Shown here one piece after another: positions 8,698 to 17,687 of a stretch of DNA of 64,000 bases. The position numbers were made by a program, and so were the translations under genes. The notes under the pieces were generated by a model. That model saw only the letters and a program-made list of their open reading frames with translations, ran no database searches and was not told the origin of the DNA. The stretch comes from Pseudomonas abietaniphila (GTDB lineage Bacteria; Pseudomonadota; Gammaproteobacteria; Pseudomonadales; Pseudomonadaceae), in contig NZ_CP155619.1 in NCBI RefSeq assembly GCF_039697315.1, positions 496,001 to 560,000 on the forward strand, in the 5' to 3' direction. Position 1 is the first letter of the stretch; every line of letters starts with the position of its first letter.

Positions 8698-9076
8698 AGA
8701 CCTGCAACGCGCTCCTTACACAGGCATCAGCTTGCGTCTTCCCTGTCAAAGAACAGCTATGGCGCTTGCAAGTTGCAGTTAACAGGTCTATTAACTTCCT
8801 GCGTCGCAGCCATGCTGCTGTCTAACATTCATTGAACCGGACCCCGCCAGGTCATGCGAATCACCACCCTGCCCATGGCCTTGCGCCGCTCCAAAGTACG
8901 GCACTCAGCCCGTCCGCCGGATACCTCGTCTCTCGCTTGAGCGCGTCTGCATATTCGCGCCAAGTCCGCCTGCTATTCCCCTTCAGTACGCCTGCCAACA
9001 CGACCCCGAGCCTGCAAGCCCGGTCATGGTCGCGTGGCCTGATTCTGCGCGCCTTTGTGGCGCAAGCGAGAGACCG
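8698..9076. other. Non-coding gap before the glutamine-synthetase-like gene
   Basis: About 380 bases between the LysR remnant and the next gene. No credible coding frame, terminator or repeat was recognised. The promoter of the downstream operon presumably lies here, but no clear -35/-10 pair stands out. Confidence 0.4.
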
Positions 9077-10441
9077 ATGAAATTTGCACCCGTTGAAGAC
9101 GCTCAGCGCTTTCTGGCGCAGCACCTCGATGTCGAAATGTTTGAACTGTTCATCCTCGATGCCAATGGCGTGCCGCGCGGCAAGCTGTTGCACCGCGATG
9201 AGCTGATCGCTGTTTATGAAAATGGACGGCCGTTGCCGAGTACGATCCTGGGCCTGACGCTGCAAGGCGACGATGTCGAGAACTCCGGCCTGGTCTGGGA
9301 CGTGGGCGACATCGATTGTCGCGCCTACCCGCTGGAGGGCAGTCTGGTGCGACTGCCGTGGCGGCGGATTCCCACGGCTGCGGTGCAAGTCAGCATGCAC
9401 CCGACCGAGGGCCTGCCAGCGACCATCGCCGATCCTCGTCACCTGCTGATCAGCGTCATCGAACGCCTGAACGCCGACGGTTACTACCCGGTCATGGCCT
9501 GCGAGCTGGAGTTTTATCTGCTGGATGCCAAACGCGATGTCAATGGCCGTCCGCAACCTGCGCTGGACGCCGACGGTGCCCGCCCTCGTCAGACGCAGGT
9601 CTACGGGCTACGCGAACTTGAACAGATCGAACCCTTCCTGGCCGACCTCTATGCCGCCTGCAAACTGCACGGCATTCCGGCGCGCACGGCGATCTCCGAA
9701 TATGCGCCAGGGCAAGTGGAAATCACCTTAGAACACGGCGACGCACTTGAAGCCATGGATCAGGCCGTGCGCTACAAACGTCTGGTCAAGGCCGTCGCGC
9801 ACACGCATGGCATGCAGGCCACCTTCATGGCCAAGCCGTTCGACGACCTCGCAGGCAGCGGCATGCACATGCACGTCAGTATCGCCGACGCAGAGGGCGT
9901 CAACCTGTTCGCCTCGCAAGATCCGGCGGGTACGCCTCTGCTGCGCAATGCCGTCGGGGGCATGCTCGAATCTCTGCTCGACTCATTGCTGCTGTTCTGT
10001 CCAAACGCCAACTCCTATCGTCGCTTTCAGGCCAACAGCTACGCGCCGCTCGCGCCGACATGGGGCGTGGATAACCGCACCGTCAGCCTGCGGGTACCTG
10101 GCGGCCCGGCCCACACCCGCCATATCGAACACCGTATCTGCGGCGCCGATGCCAATCCGTATCTGGCGGCGGCCGCGATCCTTGCAGGTATCCACCGTGG
10201 TATCACGCACAACATCGACCCGGGCGCGCCCGTCGAGGGCAACGGTTACGCGCAAGCCACGCGCCTGCTGCCCACTGACTGGTTGACCTCGCTGACCGCG
10301 CTGGAAAATTCGGCGTGGGCACGCGATGCGCTGGGAACCGAATTTCTGGGTGTTTACCTGGCCGTCAAACGTGCGGAATACCGGCAGTTCATGGCCGAAG
10401 TGGGAGAGCAGGACTGGCGTTGGTACCTGACGCAAGCCTGA
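9077..10441 (+). CDS. Glutamine-synthetase-like gamma-glutamylamine ligase (PuuA/SpuI type)
   Basis: ATP-dependent ligase of the glutamine synthetase III-like branch, 454 aa. The GS beta-grasp domain covers about residues 15-110 and the catalytic domain about 115-454. Metal and ATP residues appear in MACELEFYLLDA, EYAPGQVEITL, GSGMHMHVS, NSYRRF and TRHIEHRICGADANPYL. Members join glutamate to putrescine, other polyamines or ethanolamine; biosynthetic GlnA is longer and has other motifs. The oxidase 32 bases downstream fits the puuA-puuB pair. ATG at 9077 is chosen by alignment length; the ribosome-binding site (GAGAGA) is weak. Confidence 0.85.
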   Translation: MKFAPVEDAQRFLAQHLDVEMFELFILDANGVPRGKLLHRDELIAVYENGRPLPSTILGLTLQGDDVENSGLVWDVGDIDCRAYPLEGSLVRLPWRRIPTAAVQVSMHPTEGLPATIADPRHLLISVIERLNADGYYPVMACELEFYLLDAKRDVNGRPQPALDADGARPRQTQVYGLRELEQIEPFLADLYAACKLHGIPARTAISEYAPGQVEITLEHGDALEAMDQAVRYKRLVKAVAHTHGMQATFMAKPFDDLAGSGMHMHVSIADAEGVNLFASQDPAGTPLLRNAVGGMLESLLDSLLLFCPNANSYRRFQANSYAPLAPTWGVDNRTVSLRVPGGPAHTRHIEHRICGADANPYLAAAAILAGIHRGITHNIDPGAPVEGNGYAQATRLLPTDWLTSLTALENSAWARDALGTEFLGVYLAVKRAEYRQFMAEVGEQDWRWYLTQA

Positions 10442-10473
10442 CCATCGCCCCCCACTTCTGACGAGTATCGGAC

Positions 10474-11757
10474 ATGACAGCACGCAGCAATTCCTACTAC
10501 ACCGCCACCCTGAATCAGGAAACGGACTACCCGACATTGCAAGGCCGGCACCAGGTCGACGTGGTGATCATCGGCGGGGGATTCACCGGCGTCGCCACGG
10601 CGGTCGAACTGGCGGAGCAAGGCCTGAAGGTCGCCATTGTCGAAAGCCACAAGATTGGCTGGGGCGCAACAGGACGCAACGGAGGACAAGTGACCGGTAG
10701 CCTCTCGGGCGACGAGGCCATGCGTAAGCAAATGCGCAAAACCCTGGGCGACGACGTGGACGACTTCATCTGGCAATTGCGCTGGCGCGGGCACGAGATC
10801 ATTCGCCGTCGCGTGGAGAAATACGCCATCCCATGCGACCTGCGACACGGTCATCTCCATGCAGCCTACAAACCCGGCCACATGAGCGGCCTCAAGAACG
10901 ACTACGACGAAGCGGTGCGTCGCGGCATGGGCGACGAAGTCACTCTGCTAGACCGCAGCCAGTTGCGGGACATCCTGCAAACCGATCTGTACCACGGCGC
11001 GATCAAAAACACGCGAAACATGCACTTGCACCCCCTCAACCTGTGCATCGGAGAAGCCCGTGCAGCTGAAGGAATGGGCGCGTTGATCTTCGAGAACAGC
11101 GAAGTCCTGCAGATCGTTCATGGCGACCGTCCTGCCGTGATCACGGCCCATGGGCGCATCGATGCCAAACACGTGATGCTTGCAGGCGACGTTTACCACC
11201 GCCTGGAGCCAGGCAAACTCAAGGGCAAGATCTTTCCGGCCATGGGTGGCATCGTCACCACCGCCCCTCTCGGCGCTCTCGCGTCCGAGCTCAACCCGGA
11301 AAACCTCGCGGTGTATGACTGCCGTTTCGTGCTCGATTATTACCGGATGACCGCCGACGGACGACTGTTGTTCGGGGGTGGCGCCAACTACAGCGGCAAG
11401 GATTCGCGGGACATCGCTGCGGAGCTGCGCCCTTGCATCGAACGCACGTTCCCTGCCCTCAAAGGCGTCGCAATCGATTATCAGTGGAGCTGCGCGATGG
11501 GCATCGTGATCAACCGCATCCCTCAGTTGGGCAAGCTTTCGGACAATGTCTGGTATTGCCAGGGCTATTCGGGTCACGGCATCGCGACCACCCATATCAT
11601 GGGGGAGATCATGAGCCGTGCGATCACCGGTCACCTGGAGCAATTTGATACGTTTGCCGCGTGCAAGCACATTCGCGTGCCGATGGGCGATGTCCTCGGC
11701 AACCCGATGCTGGCGGCGGGTATGTGGTACTACCAGATGCTTGAACGGCTGCGGTGA
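10474..11757 (+). CDS. FAD-dependent amine oxidoreductase (PuuB-like)
   Basis: Flavoprotein of the DAO/GlyA-oxidase family, 427 aa, like gamma-glutamylputrescine oxidase. The Rossmann FAD motif is VVIIGGGFTGVATAVELAE (about residues 30-48), followed by GWGATGRNGGQVTG, which in this family covers the isoalloxazine. Near the C-terminus, NVWYCQGYSGHGIATTHI closes the FAD site. It oxidises a (gamma-glutamylated) amine to the aldehyde with H2O2. It follows the ligase gene by 32 bases, presumably in one operon; no aldehyde dehydrogenase or hydrolase follows. The true amine is not known. Confidence 0.87.
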   Translation: MTARSNSYYTATLNQETDYPTLQGRHQVDVVIIGGGFTGVATAVELAEQGLKVAIVESHKIGWGATGRNGGQVTGSLSGDEAMRKQMRKTLGDDVDDFIWQLRWRGHEIIRRRVEKYAIPCDLRHGHLHAAYKPGHMSGLKNDYDEAVRRGMGDEVTLLDRSQLRDILQTDLYHGAIKNTRNMHLHPLNLCIGEARAAEGMGALIFENSEVLQIVHGDRPAVITAHGRIDAKHVMLAGDVYHRLEPGKLKGKIFPAMGGIVTTAPLGALASELNPENLAVYDCRFVLDYYRMTADGRLLFGGGANYSGKDSRDIAAELRPCIERTFPALKGVAIDYQWSCAMGIVINRIPQLGKLSDNVWYCQGYSGHGIATTHIMGEIMSRAITGHLEQFDTFAACKHIRVPMGDVLGNPMLAAGMWYYQMLERLR

Positions 11758-11849
11758 GGCATGACCCAGGAGCAGGTCGGCGCGGCCTGACTCCCGTCCT
11801 GCGCCAGGCGCAAAAAATTTCGTTTTTTGAGCGACGGATATCCACCAAC

Positions 11850-11905
11850 ACGGCGTTAAACCCTCAGCTGCACACACTTTCGCGTGCAGGCATGAAGGAG
11901 TTGTC
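11850..11905 (+). promoter_or_regulatory. Candidate ECF-sigma promoter element before the first W/G-repeat gene
   Basis: GCGTTAAACCCT at 11853-11864, ending 41 bases before the ATG at 11906. The same 12-mer occurs before the second W/G-repeat gene (13871-13882) at a similar distance. The position fits a -35 element for the ECF sigma factor encoded between them. No equally clear -10 match is visible. AAGGAG lies just before the start codon. Confidence 0.45.
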
Positions 11906-12226
11906 ATGAGAGTCCCACAATCTCTGGCGAAATTACGCTATGCCCTGATCATCCCGTTGGCCTTCGCCGCGTTGGCCAGCACACCTGTCTATGCAAGGCC
12001 CGAGGTCATCATTCAGCAAGCACCTCCGCCCGTGCGCATGGAACCCATCCCCGGAGCCCGTCCCGGTTACGCCTGGGACCGTGGACACTGGCGCTGGGAA
12101 GGCCGGGGGTATGCCTGGGTTCCGGGGCACTGGCAGCCAGTGCGGCGCAATGCCCGCTGGGAACCCGGACACTGGGAGGCACGAGGCCCTAACTGGTACT
12201 GGATAGAAGGTCGCTGGGTCCGCTGA
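11906..12226 (+). CDS. Exported YXWGXW-type repeat protein
   Basis: Secreted or periplasmic small protein, 106 aa, with a signal peptide (residues 1-31, ending TPVYA). A short Pro/Arg-rich linker is followed by four degenerate 12-residue repeats of the Y-x-W-x-x-G-x-W kind: YAWDRGHW, YAWVPGHW, ARWEPGHW, WYWIEGRW. Such repeats occur in small exported proteins of unknown function (BcpA/YXWGXW families). No lipobox. A paralogue lies at 13931, and both flank a sigma/anti-sigma/sensor operon, which suggests that they are its output. Confidence 0.82.
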   Translation: MRVPQSLAKLRYALIIPLAFAALASTPVYARPEVIIQQAPPPVRMEPIPGARPGYAWDRGHWRWEGRGYAWVPGHWQPVRRNARWEPGHWEARGPNWYWIEGRWVR

Positions 12227-12332
12227 ACCAATGGCGGGGTTGTGGTCTGTAATACAGGATATTTCAGCCCACCTCCCCGCCAGTCCGTCAATCGGATCTG
12301 GCTGCCCAGTGACCGGACCGAGACACGCCCCA

Positions 12333-12941
12333 TTGAAAGACACTGACCCGGACATTGAGTTGTTGGCCCGCGTCGGCAACAACGAGCCGGAGGCCGTTAA
12401 AGAAATGGTGTCGCGCAAGTTACCGCGCTTGCTCGCGCTGGCCGGCAGACTGCTGGGCGACGCCGAAGAAGCACGTGACATCGCTCAGGAAAGCTTTCTG
12501 CGGGTCTGGAAAAACGCGGCCAGTTGGCGCAGTGGCCAGGCCCGATTCGATACGTGGCTGCACCGCGTAGCGCTGAACCTGTGTTACGACCGTTTGCGCA
12601 GTCGCCGAGAGCGGCCGCTGAATGCCATCGCCCTGGAAGACGAACCGCTGATCGACGCGATCGACAGCTCGCCGTCTCCGGAAGAGCAGTTGCAGCATCA
12701 GGCGCAAAGCGCACAGTTGTCGGCGGCACTGGCTGCACTGCCGGAACGTCAGCGTGAGGCGATCGTGCTGCAGTACTACCAGGATTTGTCGAACATCGAG
12801 GCGGCGGCGCTCATGGACGTCAGTGTCGAGGCACTGGAAAGCCTGCTCTCGCGAGCGAGGCGCAACCTGCGCCGCTATTTAGCCGAATCAGACCGTGCCG
12901 AATCAGCCGGTACGGTCACACCAGGGAGAGGAAAGCGATGA
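12333..12941 (+). CDS. ECF-family RNA polymerase sigma factor
   Basis: Alternative sigma factor, about 202 aa. Region 2 is visible as LAGRLLGDAEEARDIAQESFLRVWK and FDTWLHRVALNLCYDRLR. Region 4 is ALAALPERQREAIVLQYYQ followed by the helix-turn-helix SNIEAAALMDVSVEALESL. The start is uncertain: TTG at 12333 gives the usual length (KDTDPDIELLARV...), while GTG or ATG further upstream are possible; none has a strong ribosome-binding site. Its end overlaps the next gene by ATGA, the usual translational coupling of a sigma/anti-sigma pair. Confidence 0.87.
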   Translation: MKDTDPDIELLARVGNNEPEAVKEMVSRKLPRLLALAGRLLGDAEEARDIAQESFLRVWKNAASWRSGQARFDTWLHRVALNLCYDRLRSRRERPLNAIALEDEPLIDAIDSSPSPEEQLQHQAQSAQLSAALAALPERQREAIVLQYYQDLSNIEAAALMDVSVEALESLLSRARRNLRRYLAESDRAESAGTVTPGRGKR

Positions 12942-13372
12942 CGCCCGAACGTTTTGCCCATCTGGCCGATGCCTACGGCGCCGACCTCAAACACTGGCCC
13001 GAAGCCGAACGCGAGGACGCGCGCACACTGATCGCGAGTGGGGATACACGCGTGCTTGTCGCACTGGACCAGGCGGCCTGGCTCGATCAGCGACTGGACG
13101 CCCATCAAGCGGCGCAACCGGATGTCCTGCTGATTCAAACGATCGTTGCCTCGGCATTTGCGGTCGAGCGGCCCTCTTTCCGGGCGCGCTATTCAAACTG
13201 GCTGCCGCGTATCGGCTTCTTCGGCGTAGGCCTGGCAGGCATCGCTGCCGGCATGCTGGTGGCCTCCCTCAGCCTGCCACTTGCGGGTACGCCTGAGGTG
13301 CTTCCAAGCATCTTCGACCATGGCGATGCCGACCTGATGCTGAGCCTTGATGCCGAGGAGAGCGAACAATGA
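12938..13372 (+). CDS. Putative one-TM anti-sigma factor
   Basis: Protein of 144 aa overlapping the sigma gene. A cytoplasmic N-terminal part (1-85) holds RFAHLADAYGADLKHWPEAE, a pattern often seen in the partner of ECF sigma genes. One membrane segment at about 88-112 and a short periplasmic acidic tail follow. The zinc anti-sigma motif (HxxxCxxC) is absent. The anti-sigma role is inferred from position, topology and overlap at both ends. It resembles the layout of CnrY, a small single-TM anti-sigma factor, although it is longer. Confidence 0.65.
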   Translation: MTPERFAHLADAYGADLKHWPEAEREDARTLIASGDTRVLVALDQAAWLDQRLDAHQAAQPDVLLIQTIVASAFAVERPSFRARYSNWLPRIGFFGVGLAGIAAGMLVASLSLPLAGTPEVLPSIFDHGDADLMLSLDAEESEQ

Positions 13373-13842
13373 TTCGATCGTCAAAGCGCTTGAAAACACT
13401 GTTGGTGGTTTCGCTGCTGATCAATATTTTCCTCATCGGGGGCGTGGTCGGCGGGCTCTATCAATGGTCCAGCCATCAGCGTCCGACAGGAACAGTGGTG
13501 CAGCATGGATTGCGCCAGGCGCTCGCAAAACTGCCCGATGCCCAGCAGCATCAACTGCGGCGGATGCTGCGAGAGACCCGGCTGAAAAATCAGCCCCTGA
13601 TCGTTGCCAGTCGCCAGGCACATCTGGACGTCATTCATCGCCTGCAGGCCCCGACGCTGAATCGCGAAGCGCTGGACGCCGACCTGGAGCGTGCGCGCAC
13701 CGCCGACATTAACTTGCGTACACGCGTCGATGAGACGCTGGCGGATTTCGCCGCCAGCCTGCCTGCGGATGAACGAGAGACGCTGGCCGAAGCAATTGCC
13801 TCGCGCCGCCACAACGCCGCCCAAAAAGTGATGAACGACTGA
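13369..13842 (+). CDS. Periplasmic CnrX/Spy-like (heavy-metal-sensor type) protein
   Basis: Membrane-anchored periplasmic protein, 157 aa. An N-terminal TM anchor (about 11-31) is followed by a long alpha-helical domain of the ZraP/CnrX/Spy type, with LAKLPDAQQHQLRRMLRETR, a central HLDVIHRL and DFAASLPADERETLAEAI. Several His/Met residues could bind a ligand, but no His-rich motif proves metal binding. It overlaps the putative anti-sigma gene by ATGA. The order sigma - TM anti-sigma - periplasmic helical sensor parallels cnrH/cnrY/cnrX. The signal could be a metal or envelope stress. Confidence 0.72.
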   Translation: MIRSSKRLKTLLVVSLLINIFLIGGVVGGLYQWSSHQRPTGTVVQHGLRQALAKLPDAQQHQLRRMLRETRLKNQPLIVASRQAHLDVIHRLQAPTLNREALDADLERARTADINLRTRVDETLADFAASLPADERETLAEAIASRRHNAAQKVMND

Positions 13843-13867
13843 AACACGGCGGCGGATTCCGCTCCCA

Positions 13868-13930
13868 GCTGCGTTAAACCCTTGTACGCCCTGGCAATCT
13901 GGCCGAGGCAGGACCCAACAAGGATCACTT
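13868..13930 (+). promoter_or_regulatory. Candidate ECF-sigma promoter element before the second W/G-repeat gene
   Basis: GCGTTAAACCCT at 13871-13882, identical over 12 bases to the copy at 11853-11864 and ending 48 bases before the ATG at 13931. The flanking sequences are not otherwise alike, so conservation of this block stands out. Confidence 0.45.
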
Positions 13931-14143
13931 ATGCTGCGAATCACCAAGGCTGTATTGATCGTCACCGCCGTGACGATCTCGTTGTCAGGCTGCGTTATCG
14001 AACGCCCTCATCCACGCCGGCCACCGCCGCCTGTGGAAGTGGTTCCGGTCATGCCCGCGCCCGGCGCGCAATGGGTGGGCGGACACTATCGCTGGGGCGG
14101 TAACCAATGGCTGTGGGTGCCGGGTCACTGGCGCAGAATCTAA
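13931..14143 (+). CDS. Small YXWGXW-repeat lipoprotein
   Basis: Lipoprotein of 70 aa. The signal peptide ends in the lipobox LSGC (Cys at about residue 21). A Pro-rich spacer (RPHPRRPPPPVEVVP) and two W/G repeats follow, QWVGGHYRW and WLWVPGHWRR. It is a short paralogue of the 106-aa protein upstream but carries a lipid anchor. It lies 88 bases after the sensor gene, with its own candidate promoter. Function unknown; probably an envelope protein produced when the ECF system is active. Confidence 0.8.
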   Translation: MLRITKAVLIVTAVTISLSGCVIERPHPRRPPPPVEVVPVMPAPGAQWVGGHYRWGGNQWLWVPGHWRRI

Positions 14144-14152
14144 AGTGAATGC

Positions 14153-14320
14153 TCAGGCAGCGGTTCCCTTGGCTTGCTGGTCAAGATAGACCTGCAATTG
14201 CGGGTCAATGTGCAACGCTGCGACCAACTCATCCAGGTCATTGCGCTCCGCGTCCTGTCGATCGTCGACCAGCAGGACACTCGCGAGGTAGAGCGCATGA
14301 CCGTCCAGCCGACCGCGCCC
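14153..14320 (-). pseudogene. C-terminal remnant of a DUF533/YebE-like protein
   Basis: On the minus strand a frame reads HALYLASVLLVDDRQDAERN, then LDELVAALHIDPQL and VYLDQQAKGTAA, followed by TGA. This is the typical C-terminus of TerB-like DUF533 (YebE) inner-membrane proteins. Upstream of about 14320 the frame no longer resembles the family, and a plus-strand gene begins at 14397, so the N-terminal part is lost. No start codon or ribosome-binding site. Recognition by pattern. Confidence 0.5.
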
Positions 14321-14396
14321 CGAATGTTCTCCGGTCTTCGCGTATCGATGCGCGTGCTAGCATCGCGGTCACGCTGATCGACAAAGGAGAAAACGC

Positions 14397-15050
14397 ATGC
14401 TGGAACAGCATTCATTCGCCGCGTTTCTGTTCGACATGGACGGAACACTGACCAACTCGATTGCCGCCGCCGAACGCGTCTGGACGCGGTGGGCGCAGAG
14501 CAAAGGGCTGGATGTCGCGGCGTTGTTATCGACGATTCACGGCGTGCGATGCGTGGACACCTTGCGCCGCTTGAACCTGCCTGGCGTTGATCCAGAGCGT
14601 GAGGCGGAGCGGCTGGCACAGGCTGAAATCGATGACGTCGAGGGCGTGATCGCCATCGAAGGAGCGGCAGGTTTTTTGGCCGCGTTACCCGTTGAACGCT
14701 GGGCGGTGGTGACCTCAGCACCGCGGTTACTGGCCGAGCGCAGGATTCTCGCCGCAGGCTTGCCCCTTCCGCGCATCATGGTCGCCGCTGAGGACGTTCA
14801 TCAGGGCAAACCTGCGCCAGACTGCTTTTTGCTCGCCGCGAAAAAGTTGGGGGTCAAGGCCGAGGAATGCCTGGTGTTCGAAGATGCACCGGCCGGCATT
14901 GCCGCCGCCGAAGCCGCCGGCGCCAAGCTGATGGTCATCACGGCCGCGCATCAGCACGCCTTCGAAACCACCCATCCGACGTTGGCCAGTTATGACACGT
15001 ATGGCGTCGCAGTCACCGAACAGGGCTTGTTGCAATTGCGCTCACGTTGA
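14397..15050 (+). CDS. HAD-superfamily sugar-phosphate phosphatase-like protein
   Basis: Cytoplasmic HAD hydrolase of subfamily IA, 217 aa. Motif I is FLFDMDGTLTNS, with the nucleophile Asp and acid/base Asp; motif II is the Ser of VVTSAP; motif III is Lys in QGKPAPDCF; motif IV is VFEDAPAGIAAA. A helical cap lies between about 20 and 85. Relatives (YfbT/YniC/Gph-like) hydrolyse sugar phosphates or phosphoglycolate; the substrate cannot be told here. AAAGGAGA precedes the ATG. It stands alone, converging on the phosphorylase gene. Confidence 0.85.
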   Translation: MLEQHSFAAFLFDMDGTLTNSIAAAERVWTRWAQSKGLDVAALLSTIHGVRCVDTLRRLNLPGVDPEREAERLAQAEIDDVEGVIAIEGAAGFLAALPVERWAVVTSAPRLLAERRILAAGLPLPRIMVAAEDVHQGKPAPDCFLLAAKKLGVKAEECLVFEDAPAGIAAAEAAGAKLMVITAAHQHAFETTHPTLASYDTYGVAVTEQGLLQLRSR

Positions 15051-15064
15051 ACGCCATAAGATGA

Positions 15065-15089
15065 ACAGGCACCGATTGCCGGTGCCTGT
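15065..15089. terminator. Hairpin between convergent genes
   Basis: Ten-base arms ACAGGCACCG and CGGTGCCTGT around a five-base loop, between the stops of the HAD gene and the minus-strand phosphorylase. No U-tract follows on either strand, so intrinsic termination would be weak. Confidence 0.4.
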
Positions 15090-15102
15090 CGTTGCATCCC
15101 GA

Positions 15103-15852
<750 letters not shown>

Positions 15853-16863
15853 TTAATCGATCAGTTGAGCCGAGCGCAGCGCGCCCAGCGCCGCCAGCCA
15901 GCGTGGGTGCTGACGGTATTCGGTGGTGGCCAGGCCTCGTCCACGCATGCAAGCGAGACGCGCAGGGACGCTGAGCTTCATCCGCTGTGCGGCGCTCAGG
16001 GCCAGTTCAGCGGCGGAGCGATCGTTGCACACCAGTCCCATGTCGCAGCCCGCCGTCAAAGCCGCTTCAATGCGGCTGGCAGCATCACCGACGACGTGCG
16101 CACCGGCCATGGACAGGTCGTCACTGAAAATCACACCGTCGAAGCCCAGCTCCCCGCGCAGAATGTCCTGCAGCCAACGGCGCGAAAAGCCCGCAGGTTG
16201 TGAATCGACTTGCGGGTAGATGACATGCGCCGGCATCACGGCCGCCAGCTGGTTGCTCAACCGCGCGAAGGGCACCAGGTCGTTGGCGCGAATGGTGTCC
16301 AGACTGCGTTCGTCATTAGGGATCGCCACATGAGAGTCCGCCTCGGCCCAGCCGTGACCCGGAAAATGCTTGCCGGTGGCCGCCATGCCCGCCTCGTTCA
16401 TGCCGCGAATGAAAGCGCCTGCCAACAGCGCCGCACGCTCGGGATCGCCTTCGAATGAACGGCTACCCACCACGGCGCTGCGTTGATAGTCCAGGTCCAG
16501 CACCGGCGCAAAGCTCAGGTCCAGGCCGACCGCCAGCACCTCGGTCGCCATCAACCAGCCACATTGCTCGGCCAGAAACTCGGCATTCGGGTTGTCCGCA
16601 ATCGCACGCATCGCGGGCAACCGCACGAACCCCTGACGCAGGCGCTGAACGCGACCGCCCTCCTGATCCACCGCGAGCAGCAGGTCAGGACGGATGGCAC
16701 GGATGGACGCGCTCAGCTCGCGGACTTGCCGCGGGCTCTCGATGTTTCGCGCGAAGATAATAAGGCCGCCCACTTCGGGCTGACGCAGAAACTGACGGTC
16801 TTCGGATGTCAGCCAGGTACCGGCGATATCCACCATCAGGGAGCCTTGCAGGCCAGAACTCAT
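15853..16863 (-). CDS. nagZ: Beta-N-acetylhexosaminidase NagZ
   Basis: Cytoplasmic GH3 enzyme, 336 aa, that removes GlcNAc from GlcNAc-anhydroMurNAc-peptides in peptidoglycan recycling, and so produces signals for AmpR-controlled beta-lactamase. Visible: VDQEGGRVQRL, the GH3 NagZ motif KHFPGHGWAEADSH with its catalytic His loop, and the nucleophile Asp in IFSDDLSMAG. ATG at 16863 has AAGGAT 8 bases upstream; an upstream TTG is disregarded. The downstream phosphorylase is probably cotranscribed. Confidence 0.94.
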   Translation of the reverse strand: MSSGLQGSLMVDIAGTWLTSEDRQFLRQPEVGGLIIFARNIESPRQVRELSASIRAIRPDLLLAVDQEGGRVQRLRQGFVRLPAMRAIADNPNAEFLAEQCGWLMATEVLAVGLDLSFAPVLDLDYQRSAVVGSRSFEGDPERAALLAGAFIRGMNEAGMAATGKHFPGHGWAEADSHVAIPNDERSLDTIRANDLVPFARLSNQLAAVMPAHVIYPQVDSQPAGFSRRWLQDILRGELGFDGVIFSDDLSMAGAHVVGDAASRIEAALTAGCDMGLVCNDRSAAELALSAAQRMKLSVPARLACMRGRGLATTEYRQHPRWLAALGALRSAQLID

Positions 16864-16962
16864 ATGAAGATCCTTCAACAACCGTTGCTCAGTGCGGCAT
16901 GGTGAGGGATCGAGGGGTGCGATGCAAATGCTCGCACCTTCGACACGGCAGGAAGCGCGTGA

Positions 16963-17673
16963 TCAGACTTTTGCAGGCGCGGGTGCGGTGCTTTTGCTGC
17001 GTGGCTTGAGCTGAGCGCTGATCATTGCAGCGTCAGTGACACCGGTTTCGGCACGCATACCAGCGGCAAGGAACGGCACCATCAGCCGCATGACCTGCTC
17101 GATGGAGGTGTTCACACCGAAATCGGTTTCCGCGATGGCGCGTAGGGCCTTGATACCGGACATGCTGAACGCGGCGGCACCCAGCATGAAATGCACGCGC
17201 CAGAACAGTTCGATCGGGGGAATACGCGGTGCGGCTTCGTTGACCAGCAGCATGTAGCGGCGGAAAACCTTGCCGTACATGTCTTCCAGATAACGCCGCA
17301 AGTGGCCCTGACTCTGACTGAATGCCAGCCCCAGCAGCCGCATGAAAATAGACAAATCATTGCCGCTTCGAGGCTGCACGACCAACGCCTGCTCGACGAG
17401 CATCTCAAGCAATTCTTCAAGTGTCGGCTTGTGCTCGGGCCTGGCCTGGCGACGCTCCAGCTCTTTATCGAGACTGACGCAGAAAGGCCCGAGAAACCGC
17501 GAGAACACGGCCTGAATCAGCGCCTTCTTCGACCCGAAATGGTAGTTGACCGCTGCAAGATTCACCGAAGCCTTGCTGGTGATCAGCCGCAACGACGTTT
17601 CTGCAAAACCCTTTTCCGCGAACAGCTGCTCCGCAGCATCGAGAATTCGTTCAACTGTTTCCGACTGAGCCAT
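16963..17673 (-). CDS. psrA: TetR-family regulator PsrA
   Basis: Fatty-acid-responsive TetR-type regulator, 236 aa. The N-terminal helix-turn-helix reads TSLRLITSKASVNLAAVNYH and the ligand domain contains SIFMRLLGLAFSQSQGHLRR, both characteristic of Pseudomonas PsrA. In P. aeruginosa and P. putida it represses fadBA and itself, activates rpoS, and is released by long-chain acyl compounds. The start at 17673 (MAQSETVERIL) matches the family; the extension MFVRRLT lies within the operator. Two adjoining PsrA boxes precede it. It is divergent from lexA, as in P. aeruginosa. Confidence 0.94.
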   Translation of the reverse strand: MAQSETVERILDAAEQLFAEKGFAETSLRLITSKASVNLAAVNYHFGSKKALIQAVFSRFLGPFCVSLDKELERRQARPEHKPTLEELLEMLVEQALVVQPRSGNDLSIFMRLLGLAFSQSQGHLRRYLEDMYGKVFRRYMLLVNEAAPRIPPIELFWRVHFMLGAAAFSMSGIKALRAIAETDFGVNTSIEQVMRLMVPFLAAGMRAETGVTDAAMISAQLKPRSKSTAPAPAKV

Positions 17674-17687
17674 GGTTAATCGCCTGA

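Noticed and set aside
11800..11832. A6-TTTCG-T6 palindrome after the amine oxidase gene
   Set aside because: Purely A/T arms cannot form a stable terminator hairpin.
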